Shown: in pieces, positions 25,796-34,497 of the stretch | Numbering within the stretch: the first letter of the stretch is position 1 | How the letters are laid out: the number at the start of each line of letters is the position of its first letter | NCBI GenBank assembly: GCA_035627835.1 | Contig: DASPKX010000050.1 | Coordinates: 4,213 to 68,212 of the forward strand | Length of the DNA: 64,000 nucleotides | Direction: 5' to 3' | DNA from: DASPKX01 sp035627835 | GTDB taxonomy: Bacteria > Verrucomicrobiota > Verrucomicrobiia > Limisphaerales > SXQI01 | The notes under the pieces: model-generated | Databases searched by the model: none | What the model was told of the DNA's origin: nothing | The model's input: the letters and a program-made list of their open reading frames with translations, nothing else | Translations under genes and position numbers: made by a program

Positions 25796-25900
25796 AGCCA
25801 CTATTCACAGTGCTCTGCCATTCCGGTTTAGAGTCCCTGAGCGATATAATAAGGCGACCGCTGCGTAACGCATCGGCATCGGCACTTTAGGAGGATATTC

Positions 25901-26761
25901 TTAGTGGAGTTCGCCCATGCGGCCCAACTGGTAATCGCGAAATGCCTGCTGAATTTCCTCAGGAGTGTTCATCACGAACGGGCCATGCCCGACGATCGGC
26001 TCATTGATCGGCTCTCCACTCATCAGCAAACAGTGCGCATCGGAAGCGGCAGAGATTTGGATGTGCTCACCGTCCCGCGAGTAGATGATCAGATCCCTTT
26101 CCTTCGCTGACCCCGCTGCGTCGGTAACTAGCTCTCCCGATAAGACGAGCAGAGCTGTTGTGTGGCCATGAGCGAGCGGCAATTCGGCGGTTGATCCACC
26201 CGGAATCTTTGCATCCCAGAGGTTAATGGCGGTAAAGGTCCGGGCGGGGCCTCTCTTGCCTTCGAGCGCCCCGGCGATGACGCGAACTGCGCCTCCTGAG
26301 GGAAGTGTCACGCTGGGGATTTGAGCGTCGAGCAAGGTTTGATATCCGGGCTGTGCAGACTTATCGGCTGCTCGCAAGTTGATCCAGAGCTGGACCATTT
26401 GCATGGGGCCGCCTGCTTGAGTGAACTCCTCTGAGTGGAACTCCTCGTGAACGATCCCTGCGCCAGCGGTCATCCACTGCACATCTCCTGGGCCGATCTT
26501 GCCGCCTGCGCCTGTGGAATCCCTATGCTCAAGCTGACCCTGGTAAACGACCGTGACCGTTTCGAACCCTTTGTGCGGATGAGCGCCGACGCCCCGCCTC
26601 TCCCGCCCGGGCGGGAAGGAGTGCGGAGCGGCGTAATCGAGCAAAAGGAACGGGCTGAGTTCGCGGCCATGATCGTTGTAGTTAAGGACAGAACGCACGG
26701 GGAACCCATTCCCGACCCAGTGCATAGCTGAGCTGCGTTCGATGCGGACAATTGTTTTCAT
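25901..26761 (-). CDS. Pirin-family protein
   Basis: The 286-residue protein is a bicupin of the pirin/YhhW family. The metal site in the N-terminal cupin is visible as PHSFPPG...GVGAHPHKGFETVTVVYQG with the paired histidines, then HRDSTGAGGKIGPGDVQWMTAGAGIVHEE. Some bacterial pirins are quercetin 2,3-dioxygenases, others bind redox-active iron and regulate partners. Which applies here is unknown. It lies 68 bases after the isochorismatase-like gene on the same strand, so the two probably share a transcript and the LysR control region. Confidence 0.93.
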   Translation of the reverse strand: MKTIVRIERSSAMHWVGNGFPVRSVLNYNDHGRELSPFLLLDYAAPHSFPPGRERRGVGAHPHKGFETVTVVYQGQLEHRDSTGAGGKIGPGDVQWMTAGAGIVHEEFHSEEFTQAGGPMQMVQLWINLRAADKSAQPGYQTLLDAQIPSVTLPSGGAVRVIAGALEGKRGPARTFTAINLWDAKIPGGSTAELPLAHGHTTALLVLSGELVTDAAGSAKERDLIIYSRDGEHIQISAASDAHCLLMSGEPINEPIVGHGPFVMNTPEEIQQAFRDYQLGRMGELH

Positions 26762-26829
26762 AAGGATTCTCCAGGAGATCGGCGCTGCGTTAGGATGCTG
26801 TCGTTGGTAGCCCGCACCCAGTTACTGGT

Positions 26830-27462
26830 TCAAACCTTCTTTGCGGTGGCGCGAAGGTAGCTATTGATAAGGCAGCGGTAGTTGGGCAAGTGGTTTGAGA
26901 AAAGCGCCCCGAGCCCCTCGACGTCGTTGCGCCAATCCCTATGCAGCTCGCACGCGACTCCGAACCAGGTCATTAGTTGAGCGCCAGCGGCCTGCATGCG
27001 AAACCACGCCGCGTCGCGTGTGGTTTTGTTGAACGTGCCAGATGCGTCGGTCACCACGAAAACTTCATAGCCCGCTTCGAGGGCGGAGAGCGCTGGGAAA
27101 GCGACGCAAACTTCCGTGACGATCCCCGCGATCAGCAGTTGCTTCTTTCCAGTGGCTTGAACTGCCTTCACGAAATCTTCGTTGTCCCAGGCGTTGATGT
27201 TGCCTGGACGCGCGATGAAAGGAGCTTCGGGGAACAGCTCCTTGAGTTCCGGGACGAGCGGCCCGTTCGGACCTTCTTCAAAACTGGTGGTCAGGATAGT
27301 GGGTAGCTTGAAGTATTTCGCGGCGTCAGCGAGCGCGAGAACGTTGTTTTTGAAATCGTCAGGGGAGAAATCCTGAACCAGGTTGGTCAGTCCGGTCTGA
27401 TGGTCAACGAGCAGCACAGCGACATTGTTCTTGTCGAGGCGGTTGTATTTATAGGGAGTCAT
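26830..27462 (-). CDS. Isochorismatase-like cysteine hydrolase (YcaC type)
   Basis: The 210-residue product belongs to the isochorismatase/nicotinamidase-like fold. The nucleophile Asp region is VAVLLVDHQTGL, and the catalytic Cys lies in AGIVTEVCVAFPA; the RPGNINAWDNEDFVKAV segment is typical of the YcaC subgroup. These enzymes act on small amides or related compounds, and the substrate of YcaC members is generally unknown. It diverges from the LysR gene with 124 bases between, and pirin follows downstream. LysR, YcaC-like and pirin genes are often found together in bacteria. Confidence 0.9.
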   Translation of the reverse strand: MTPYKYNRLDKNNVAVLLVDHQTGLTNLVQDFSPDDFKNNVLALADAAKYFKLPTILTTSFEEGPNGPLVPELKELFPEAPFIARPGNINAWDNEDFVKAVQATGKKQLLIAGIVTEVCVAFPALSALEAGYEVFVVTDASGTFNKTTRDAAWFRMQAAGAQLMTWFGVACELHRDWRNDVEGLGALFSNHLPNYRCLINSYLRATAKKV

Positions 27463-27556
27463 TAATGTGTTTTGGTTTTGGGGAACTTTATTGTTCCACG
27501 TGCAGGTGAGGTTAAGTTCGCCGGCCGTCGCCTAAAAATACTTTGAGGATTGGCTA

Positions 27557-27577
27557 AGCATACCGAAAGGGTATGCT
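27557..27577 (+). promoter_or_regulatory. Dyad operator upstream of the LysR gene
   Basis: A perfect inverted repeat AGCATACC - GAAAG - GGTATGCT lies 10 bases before the LysR ATG, in the divergent region. It contains ATAC-N7-GTAT, which fits the LysR T-N11-A rule. Binding there should repress lysR itself and control the divergent YcaC-pirin pair. Confidence 0.72.
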
Positions 27578-27586
27578 GGCTGCGGC

Positions 27587-28489
27587 ATGGAACTGCGACA
27601 CCTGCGTTACTTTATTGCTGTTGCGGAGGAACAGAATGTCACCCGCGCGGCGGCACGGTTAAATGTTTCACAGCCGCCATTGAGCAGGCAAATTCGGGAT
27701 CTTGAGCACGAGCTGGGTGTCGCCCTCTTTGAGCGGAGCCCCAAGTCACTGAACCTAACGGCTGCGGGGCGTGCGTTCCTGCCCGAGGTTCGATCAGCAT
27801 TGCAGCGGGTGGAGGAGGCGGTGCAAAAAGCAAGGGCGGTTGCCGCAGGCAAGCAGGGGGAGCTTCACGTTGGTTATGCGCCTTCCCTTGCAGTTGATCT
27901 CCTGCCACGCGCGTTGCGGGCTTTCCAGAAGGAGTTTCCGCACGTCAGCGTGCAATTGCATGATTTGTCGAGCCAGCAAATGTTGCGGCGCTTAAGAGAC
28001 GGAAAACTGGATCTGGCGCTGATGGTGAAAATGTCCGTAATGCCAATGGCAGGGCTGGCCTTCGAGGAGGTTGAACGGCATGCAGTTTGCGTCGCAATGG
28101 CGCCGACGCATTCTTTGGCGAAGAAGAGGTTGGTCAGTGTGGCTGATCTTGGGTCCGAACGGCTGATTTGCTTCGCGCTTGCGGAGTATCCTGAATACCA
28201 CGCATGGATTGCTGATTTGTTCGCGAACTTAAACCAGTCGCCGAGGATAGCCGAGGAGCACGAAGGGGTGACGAGCTTGATTGCCGCTGTGGAGAGCGGG
28301 CGTGGAGTGGCCCTCATGTCAGAAAGGTTGAAGTGCATGGCAGGCCCGCGGTTGAAACTTATTCCGTTAAAGCCGGCGCCCCCGCCGCTTGTGATTGGGA
28401 TTGCGCGTAAGGAAAGGCAAGAGTCGCCGATTATTTCAGCCTTTATATCTGCAACGAAGCTGGAGAATGCCAAGAGTAAGCTCGGGTAG
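27587..28489 (+). CDS. LysR-family transcriptional regulator
   Basis: The 300-residue protein starts with the winged helix-turn-helix MELRHLRYFIAVAEEQNVTRAAARLNVSQ..., followed by the linker helix LSRQIRDLEHELGVALFERS and a two-lobed effector domain from about residue 90. The effector domain resembles the BenM/CatM type. It is a stand-alone activator/repressor of the divergently transcribed hydrolase-pirin pair. The dyad at 27557-27577 is the probable autoregulatory site. No anomaly in length or motifs. Confidence 0.94.
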   Translation: MELRHLRYFIAVAEEQNVTRAAARLNVSQPPLSRQIRDLEHELGVALFERSPKSLNLTAAGRAFLPEVRSALQRVEEAVQKARAVAAGKQGELHVGYAPSLAVDLLPRALRAFQKEFPHVSVQLHDLSSQQMLRRLRDGKLDLALMVKMSVMPMAGLAFEEVERHAVCVAMAPTHSLAKKRLVSVADLGSERLICFALAEYPEYHAWIADLFANLNQSPRIAEEHEGVTSLIAAVESGRGVALMSERLKCMAGPRLKLIPLKPAPPPLVIGIARKERQESPIISAFISATKLENAKSKLG

Positions 28490-28588
28490 AGGAGGATCCT
28501 CAACGATTCCAGAGCAGATCTGAGAAGCAGGCGGCGGAATGGCAGCGGTCAGGTTAGTGAGTTTGAACTCCGTTTGTTTGATGTTCGC

Positions 28589-28864
28589 ATGAGCGATTCA
28601 ACATGGCTTCAGTGGTACGCATCCTTCCTGGAAAGCCTCTCGGGGCAACAACGTGAAACCTTGCAAGCCTCACCAGCGCTGCAATGGGTGATTGATGCTC
28701 AGAGGTTCGACGATGCAGAGAAACTGATTAACCAAATGCTCTTTGGCGTTCCTCCGCGAAGTGGAACGCTGAGTCACCAGCCGCTGCCAGAATTCTATGA
28801 GTGCGATGAGTCAATTTCTCCAAAGAACGCAGGAACCTTAGCCGCGGAGGCGGGTTCAGATTAA
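28589..28864 (+). CDS. Small hypothetical protein
   Basis: From ATG 28589 the frame encodes 91 residues (SDSTWLQWYASFLESLSGQ...), Trp/Phe/Gln-containing and helical at the start, Pro-rich at the end. The upstream TTG at 28574 would extend it. No domain, signal peptide or convincing ribosome site is visible. It sits alone between the LysR gene and the convergent giant subtilase. It may be a real small gene or chance; codon choice looks ordinary. Confidence 0.35.
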   Translation: MSDSTWLQWYASFLESLSGQQRETLQASPALQWVIDAQRFDDAEKLINQMLFGVPPRSGTLSHQPLPEFYECDESISPKNAGTLAAEAGSD

Positions 28865-28913
28865 ACCGGGAGCATGAGCTAGTTCGGAAGCGCAGAGTCT
28901 TGATCTGAACGTA

Positions 28914-31900
28914 TTATTCAGCGTGTAACCGGAAGAACGCACCGATGGCGGAGGTGCGGGGAACTGCGAGGGAGTTGGTGCCGGTGGAGAGTTTGGATCC
29001 GACCAAGGTCCAATCGATCAGATTTGTGGAGGATTGGATGTGGACCGGCTTCTGCATCGGAGCAGTGAAGCGGAGGAGCATTTGGGAATCGGAGATAATC
29101 TCGGGGGGGAGGAATCGAAGGGCAAGGGGCGGTTGTTCACTTGCCAGGCCGATCCGAACGGTGGCGGTGTTGCCATACCGTTTTCCGTCCCACGGGCGGT
29201 AGGTGAACGAGTCGGAGCCCGTGAAGCCAGAGTTCGCACGGTAGGTGAATTGCGAGCCGACGATGCTCAGCGTGCCGCTCGATGGGCCTCGCAGGATCAC
29301 GCAGCGAATCGGGTCATTCTCCGGGTCGTCGATGTCGAGCGCGGCGCTCACGGTCCCTCCAGGGAGCACTGCGGTGGCCTGGTCAGCGGCTTCGGGCGGG
29401 AGGTTCGTTGAGAGGACCATGAAGTAAACTTCACCAGGCGCGGCGTTGGTGAACTGCGCGTCTTTAACCATGAAGGCCAGCCGGTCAGGCCCGAGGTAAC
29501 CTGGCTCCGGGGTGTACACGAGATGCGGTGGCGTGCCGGTGATTTGGCCGTGGGTAGGCAGGGTGAGGATGGTGAACTCGAGCGGGTCGGCTTCCTGATC
29601 AAAGGACGGTAGTGTAAACGATGCGTTCGTGTTCATCTTCAGCGAAATCTGCGTGAAGAGCGCAACGGGGGCGGTGTTGCCGTCTTTGATGATGACTTCG
29701 ACTTCGCCTGCCGCGTGCCCGCCGTTGGGGTCTGAGGCCTGGTAGGTAAACTTGTTGGTGCCGAGGAAGCCAGCGTTAGGAGTAAAGGTGAGTTGCGGCG
29801 GCTGGCCGGACACAACGCCGTCTTCGGGCTGTGAGAGCAATGAAAACGTGAGAGTGTCGCCGTCTTCATCCGTCGCTGAGAGGGTAATTTGAAGCGGTTG
29901 GTTCGAACGACCGCTGGCGAGAACCCGATTGGCTTTGGGAGGATTGTTCTCTGCGAGGATTTCGATAGTGACCACCGCGGGCGAGCTTACAGCTTTTCCA
30001 TCAGTGGCGACGTAGGTGAACGAATCAGACCCTGCGAAGCCTTTAAGAGGGTAGTAATCTGCGACGGAAGGCTGCTTCCAAAGATCACCGTGCTCAGGCG
30101 CTTTTGTGACATGATACTTGAGGGAATCGCCTTCGGGGTCTCGGCCGGGGAATTCCATAAAGAGGCGCGAGTTCCTCCGCACGCGCAGGGTTTGGTTAGT
30201 GAGTATGGGGGCGTCGTTAATGGCGCGAACGCTGATGCTGACAGTTGCTTCGCTGCTGAGGCCGTGGTCGTCAGCGAGTGTGTAGGCGAATTGATCGGCG
30301 CCATGATAGTCCTTCGCAGGCGTGTAGATGACGTGGCCGTCTGAAATGGCAATAGAGCCGTGCTTCGGCTGAGTGGCTGTGACGAACGCGAGGGGATCGC
30401 CTTCTGGATCCCGGTCGTTGGCAAGGGGATCAATCGTGACGCTGGTATCTTCATCCGTTACAATCTGGTCAGCGAAGGGAGTGGGCGGATCATTGATACC
30501 GGTGAGTTGGACAGAAGCGCGGCCGAAGGCAGTGAAGCCAAGCGAGTCACGCACGACGATGAGAAACTCGTCTGTGCCTGCGAAGTCTTTAGTAGGCTGG
30601 TAGGTCCACGAGCCAGGAGCGGCTGCCGCCAGGGCGCCGTGTTGCGGTTGGCCAAGATGAGCGACCTGGAGATGAGGCGCAAGTTCCAGCGTGAACGTGA
30701 CAGCCTGATCCTCCACACCAGCGAGAGAAATCGTGGGGGCCTGGAGGATATTGCCAATGGCAGCAACGGAGTAGGAGACCCGCGTTGTGGCTTTAGCTCC
30801 ATGTGAATCTTGCACGGTGATCTCCACCTGATCGTTGCCGATCCAACCTTCCGGCGGCCTCACCTGGAGCCGGTTGTTCGCGTCGATTTCAATCTGAAGG
30901 ATCGAGGAGGTGACGGTCCAGCGGAGTGCATCGGCTAAATCAAAGTCATCGCGGACGAACTCGTTGAGCGGCAAAGGAGCGAAAACCGAGCCGGCCAGCA
31001 CTTTCTGGCCTGGCATGGGGAAAAGCTCGGGAGGCGCGTTGGTGCGGACGCGCTTTGGTAATGCGGCGGTGTGTTGCGCGTTTTGATGAAGCATGGGCCA
31101 TGGCGCAGTCGTGAAAGGAGTGTCGATCTCCCAGGCGTAAATGGAGCTGCGATCCTTTTTCCGAGGCTTGTAGCCGAAGGGACCGTAGGTGCGGTCCACG
31201 ATCGATGCGAGGACAATGTCGAGCTTGCCATTCCCATCAAGGTCCGTGAGCACCGGCGGGGCGGATTTATGCCATGGATGACCGGTGCTCTCAAAAGCAA
31301 TGACGGCGAGCGGACCAGGGCTGAGATCGATCGGCGCCCCAGCAGCGGTCCAGGCCTGAATGCCGCCGAGTTCAGTTGGGTTATTATTGACGATGGCGTT
31401 CAGCCAGTAGCCCGGCTGGGCAATGACGATATCCGGCTCAGCATCGCCATTCACGTCAGCGATGGAAGGAATGACGTTCCCCGACCCGCTCACAATTAAC
31501 TCGCGCGGCCAGCCTTCGAGAGAGAAGCCATTGCCTTTGAACACATGCAAGCGACCCCGTGGAAAAGATGCGGCTATGACTTCGGCTGCGCCATCGTTGT
31601 TCAGATCTGCCAAGGTTGCGGAGTGCGGGAAATATTCCTGCACCGCCGCAGGCCAGCCGGTGAGCAATTGCCCGTTGCGATCGTACGCGTAGAGACCGCC
31701 CGGACCTTTCTCGCGCCCATCGCTCACTTCGCCAGTCCGGCCGATGATCACATCGAGCAAGCCATCACCACTGACATCCGCGAGCGTGGGAGAAGCGGAA
31801 ATTTGCGGCGTGCTGGTGGTGGACCAACGAGGGAATCCAGGCGTCCGGATATCAAACAGACTGACTTGGCTTCCAGATGTGACGGCGAGAATTTCAAGCT

Positions 31901-34364
31901 CAGGATCGTCATCCATGTTCCCGACGGCGGGAGTTAGAGGGAGTGAATCACCCGGCTCATTGCGGACTCCAAAGAGCCATTCAAACTGCCGAGAGCCAAT
32001 GGCGCTATAGATCGCAAGAACGCCAACACCAGTTCCCCCGGTCCAATCTTCCGATTGGGCGATTACTTCCAGCTTTCCGTCGCCGTCCAGGTCAGCAAGC
32101 GCTTTCCCCGCTTGCTCGCCCCGAATGCCAATGGGCCAGCCCTCAACAGCTTCTCCGTTTGCATGGAATGCAAAGAGTCGCTGACCACCGCCTGCAACGA
32201 TCTCCAAAGCGCCGTCGCCATCGAGATCGCCGGCGACAGGCTCGTCGCTGTAAGGAGGATCCAAATCGAGGTCAGCCGTCCAACGAAGAGCCCCCGTCGA
32301 TTCGAGAACCCACAGCTTTGCCGGAACTTCACCGTCCACGCCCGCATTCACAAAGAAAATTTCCTTGGGTCCATCGCCGTCGAGGTCAATGACCTTCAAG
32401 CTGCGCCATTCGGCTTGAGGAACGATTTGTTGCGGCACATAGACGGGAAAGTTCGTTCGCATGTTTCCCGCTAAATGAACCATGTGGACCAACTCTTCGT
32501 TCATGACTCCGTTGGTTGAAGTGGCGTGCAAGCGCAAGGTGTAGAAATGGCCTGGCGGGAGTGCAGAGGTATCCCACTCAGCGAGTGTGCCGGCGGATTG
32601 TGGGGTGAGTCTCAAACCATTGGTTTGCCAGGAGCCGGGTTGAAGCCCGGCAGACCAGGCGAGTTCATACGTGCGCCCTTGGCCGAGAACCCGCCCTGCA
32701 ATCTGAATTTTGTCACCCGAACGCAGAACATCAGCAGCCATCGGACTGGTGATGCGCACGTTCCCGATGGTGACACGGCGCGACACGGTGGCGTGCTGCC
32801 CCAGGCTATTACGAACCCGGAGGCGAATGACGTGCTCGCCTTCGGCAAAGGCGCGGGTGTCGAAGTTTGCGAGAATGACACTGTTTGTGAGCGGCTGGGA
32901 GGCAGAGGCAAGGGCAGTCCAGTTGGCGGGCTTCGCGCCCTGGCCAATCTCCAGTGCATAGCTGGCGAAGTCGTTACCGAAGGCAGAGCCGGTGATGGAA
33001 ACGACGCCAAAAAGCTCAGGAGGCAGTGAGAGCGCAGCGGTGGGGAGAGGCTGCTCGATCCCGAGCGCGCGGCCTGCATTGATTCGCCCGACACCAAGCG
33101 GTTGTGTTGTTTCTATTTCATCGCATGTGTTGAGGATAATCCCTTCGACGTCGCAGGCGGTGAAGTTCGGATGCGCTGAGAGAATGAGCGCTGCGAGGCC
33201 GCTAACGTGAGGAGCGGCCATGGAAGTGCCGCCCTGGTAGCCATACCCCGAGTCTGGAAGAGTTGAATAAATGGAAGCGCCAGGAGCGGAGACATCGAGC
33301 GTCTCACCGAAATTCGTGAACGGCGCGCGCGCATCTTCTTCGGTGGTGGCGCCTACGGATATAACGCCATCAAAAGCGGCGGGGTAGAACGGCGCAGCGG
33401 AGCGGTCATTGCCGGCAGCTCCGATGAAAATCACGCCTTTATCAACGGCGTTGCGGACGGCATCGCGGAGGGCACGGCTGCTTTCTTTGAGGCCCCAACT
33501 CGCGTTGATGATCCGGGCGCCATTGGCGACCGCATAGTCGATGGCCTGAATGCCCGCGTAGACGTTGCCGCTTCCCGTTTCATCAAAGGCTTTAAGGGCC
33601 ATCATGCGCACGTCCCAGCAAACGCCGACGACGCCGATGGAGTTGTTGCCGACGGCGCCGACGGTGCCCGCGACGTGAGTCCCATGGCCATGGTCGTCAA
33701 ACCCGTCACTATCATGGCTGACGAAATCAAAGCCGTTCACATCGTCAATGAACCCATTGCGATCGTCATCGATGCCGTTGGCGGGAACTTCCCTCGAATT
33801 GTTCCAAATGTTCGGGGCAAGGTCGGGGTGCAGGAAATCGATGCCTGTATCAATGATGGCGACCAGGACGTTGCTCGATCCAGTGGTGCGAGCCCAGGCC
33901 TGGGCGATGTGAATGTCGGCTCCGGGTCGGTTGGCGTTTTCGAAGCCCCAGAGACGGCCATAATCGAAGTCGTTCGGACGCGGGCGGGAGGGGGTGGCGT
34001 TGGCTAGCTCGATACGGAAGTTAGGTTCGGCGTACAGCACTTCCGGGGAGCGTGAGAGCTGCTCCGCGGCTGCGGAAGCGTCTTTGCCGGGAGGAACGTC
34101 GAGCAACGCTGGCGCGGAGGTCGAAAGGGCATTGAGAGCCTGGATAGAGGCGCGGCCTTGGGGGCGGTGGAACGAGAGGCCGTGCCGTTGGGCGACCAAG
34201 TTTTTCCGAGCAGCCGGGGTGTTGTCTTTGAAGCGGACAATGACCTGCTTCACTTCGGGACGCGATGGGGCAGCTTGCTGGGCGTTGCCCGCTCGTGCCT
34301 GGATTAAGAGCAGGGCGACAGCGGCTATTAGGCGGATCAGGTTGTAAGGGGCGGTATTTGGCAA
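28914..34364 (-). CDS. Giant secreted subtilisin-like protease with FG-GAP and Ig-like repeats
   Basis: The 1816-residue protein has a signal peptide (LIRLIAAVALLLIQARA) and an inhibitor-like propeptide (about 35-125). A peptidase S8 domain (about 150-430) follows, with the triad in VAIIDTGID (D172), HGHGTHVAG (H227) and GGTSMAAPHV (S381). Next come Ig-like segments (430-640) and FG-GAP/VCBS propeller repeats with Asp-x-Asp-Gly-Asp calcium loops (about 650-1090). Tandem Ig/cadherin-like modules follow (about 1170-1730, each with DPEGDPL...Y-x-P-x-x-G-x-D-x-F-x-Y). The C-terminus is a short beta domain with SSTNLIDWTL. It should be cell-surface or released. The start is TTG 34364, supported by GAGGGT 6 bases upstream and by the signal peptide. 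Confidence 0.94.
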   Translation of the reverse strand: MPNTAPYNLIRLIAAVALLLIQARAGNAQQAAPSRPEVKQVIVRFKDNTPAARKNLVAQRHGLSFHRPQGRASIQALNALSTSAPALLDVPPGKDASAAAEQLSRSPEVLYAEPNFRIELANATPSRPRPNDFDYGRLWGFENANRPGADIHIAQAWARTTGSSNVLVAIIDTGIDFLHPDLAPNIWNNSREVPANGIDDDRNGFIDDVNGFDFVSHDSDGFDDHGHGTHVAGTVGAVGNNSIGVVGVCWDVRMMALKAFDETGSGNVYAGIQAIDYAVANGARIINASWGLKESSRALRDAVRNAVDKGVIFIGAAGNDRSAAPFYPAAFDGVISVGATTEEDARAPFTNFGETLDVSAPGASIYSTLPDSGYGYQGGTSMAAPHVSGLAALILSAHPNFTACDVEGIILNTCDEIETTQPLGVGRINAGRALGIEQPLPTAALSLPPELFGVVSITGSAFGNDFASYALEIGQGAKPANWTALASASQPLTNSVILANFDTRAFAEGEHVIRLRVRNSLGQHATVSRRVTIGNVRITSPMAADVLRSGDKIQIAGRVLGQGRTYELAWSAGLQPGSWQTNGLRLTPQSAGTLAEWDTSALPPGHFYTLRLHATSTNGVMNEELVHMVHLAGNMRTNFPVYVPQQIVPQAEWRSLKVIDLDGDGPKEIFFVNAGVDGEVPAKLWVLESTGALRWTADLDLDPPYSDEPVAGDLDGDGALEIVAGGGQRLFAFHANGEAVEGWPIGIRGEQAGKALADLDGDGKLEVIAQSEDWTGGTGVGVLAIYSAIGSRQFEWLFGVRNEPGDSLPLTPAVGNMDDDPELEILAVTSGSQVSLFDIRTPGFPRWSTTSTPQISASPTLADVSGDGLLDVIIGRTGEVSDGREKGPGGLYAYDRNGQLLTGWPAAVQEYFPHSATLADLNNDGAAEVIAASFPRGRLHVFKGNGFSLEGWPRELIVSGSGNVIPSIADVNGDAEPDIVIAQPGYWLNAIVNNNPTELGGIQAWTAAGAPIDLSPGPLAVIAFESTGHPWHKSAPPVLTDLDGNGKLDIVLASIVDRTYGPFGYKPRKKDRSSIYAWEIDTPFTTAPWPMLHQNAQHTAALPKRVRTNAPPELFPMPGQKVLAGSVFAPLPLNEFVRDDFDLADALRWTVTSSILQIEIDANNRLQVRPPEGWIGNDQVEITVQDSHGAKATTRVSYSVAAIGNILQAPTISLAGVEDQAVTFTLELAPHLQVAHLGQPQHGALAAAAPGSWTYQPTKDFAGTDEFLIVVRDSLGFTAFGRASVQLTGINDPPTPFADQIVTDEDTSVTIDPLANDRDPEGDPLAFVTATQPKHGSIAISDGHVIYTPAKDYHGADQFAYTLADDHGLSSEATVSISVRAINDAPILTNQTLRVRRNSRLFMEFPGRDPEGDSLKYHVTKAPEHGDLWKQPSVADYYPLKGFAGSDSFTYVATDGKAVSSPAVVTIEILAENNPPKANRVLASGRSNQPLQITLSATDEDGDTLTFSLLSQPEDGVVSGQPPQLTFTPNAGFLGTNKFTYQASDPNGGHAAGEVEVIIKDGNTAPVALFTQISLKMNTNASFTLPSFDQEADPLEFTILTLPTHGQITGTPPHLVYTPEPGYLGPDRLAFMVKDAQFTNAAPGEVYFMVLSTNLPPEAADQATAVLPGGTVSAALDIDDPENDPIRCVILRGPSSGTLSIVGSQFTYRANSGFTGSDSFTYRPWDGKRYGNTATVRIGLASEQPPLALRFLPPEIISDSQMLLRFTAPMQKPVHIQSSTNLIDWTLVGSKLSTGTNSLAVPRTSAIGAFFRLHAE

Positions 34365-34368
34365 AATG

Positions 34369-34385
34369 ACCCTCAGCGGGAGGGT
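34369..34385 (-). promoter_or_regulatory. Hairpin that hides the ribosome site of the giant subtilase gene
   Basis: On the minus strand ACCCTC-CCGCT-GAGGGT forms a perfect 6-bp stem whose 3' arm is the Shine-Dalgarno sequence GAGGGT, immediately before the TTG start. Pairing would block translation of a very long secreted protease until the stem opens. Function is inference from position. The rest of 34386-34497 is a purine-rich tract (GCGGAGGAAGCAGAGGCAGG). Confidence 0.5.
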
Positions 34386-34497
34386 AATTTAGCAGCAAGT
34401 ATGCCGCTCTCAAGAAATTCAGCGCGGGTTAGGGCAAACGCGGAGGAAGCAGAGGCAGGCAGAGGGCGCAGAGGAGGGGAAGGACCTGGCCGGCAGG

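Noticed and set aside
26355..26380. TTATCGGC (inverse of GCCGATAA) as a further sigma-28 -10 element
   Set aside because: It lies inside the pirin gene and no TAAAGTTT is found 11 bases away.
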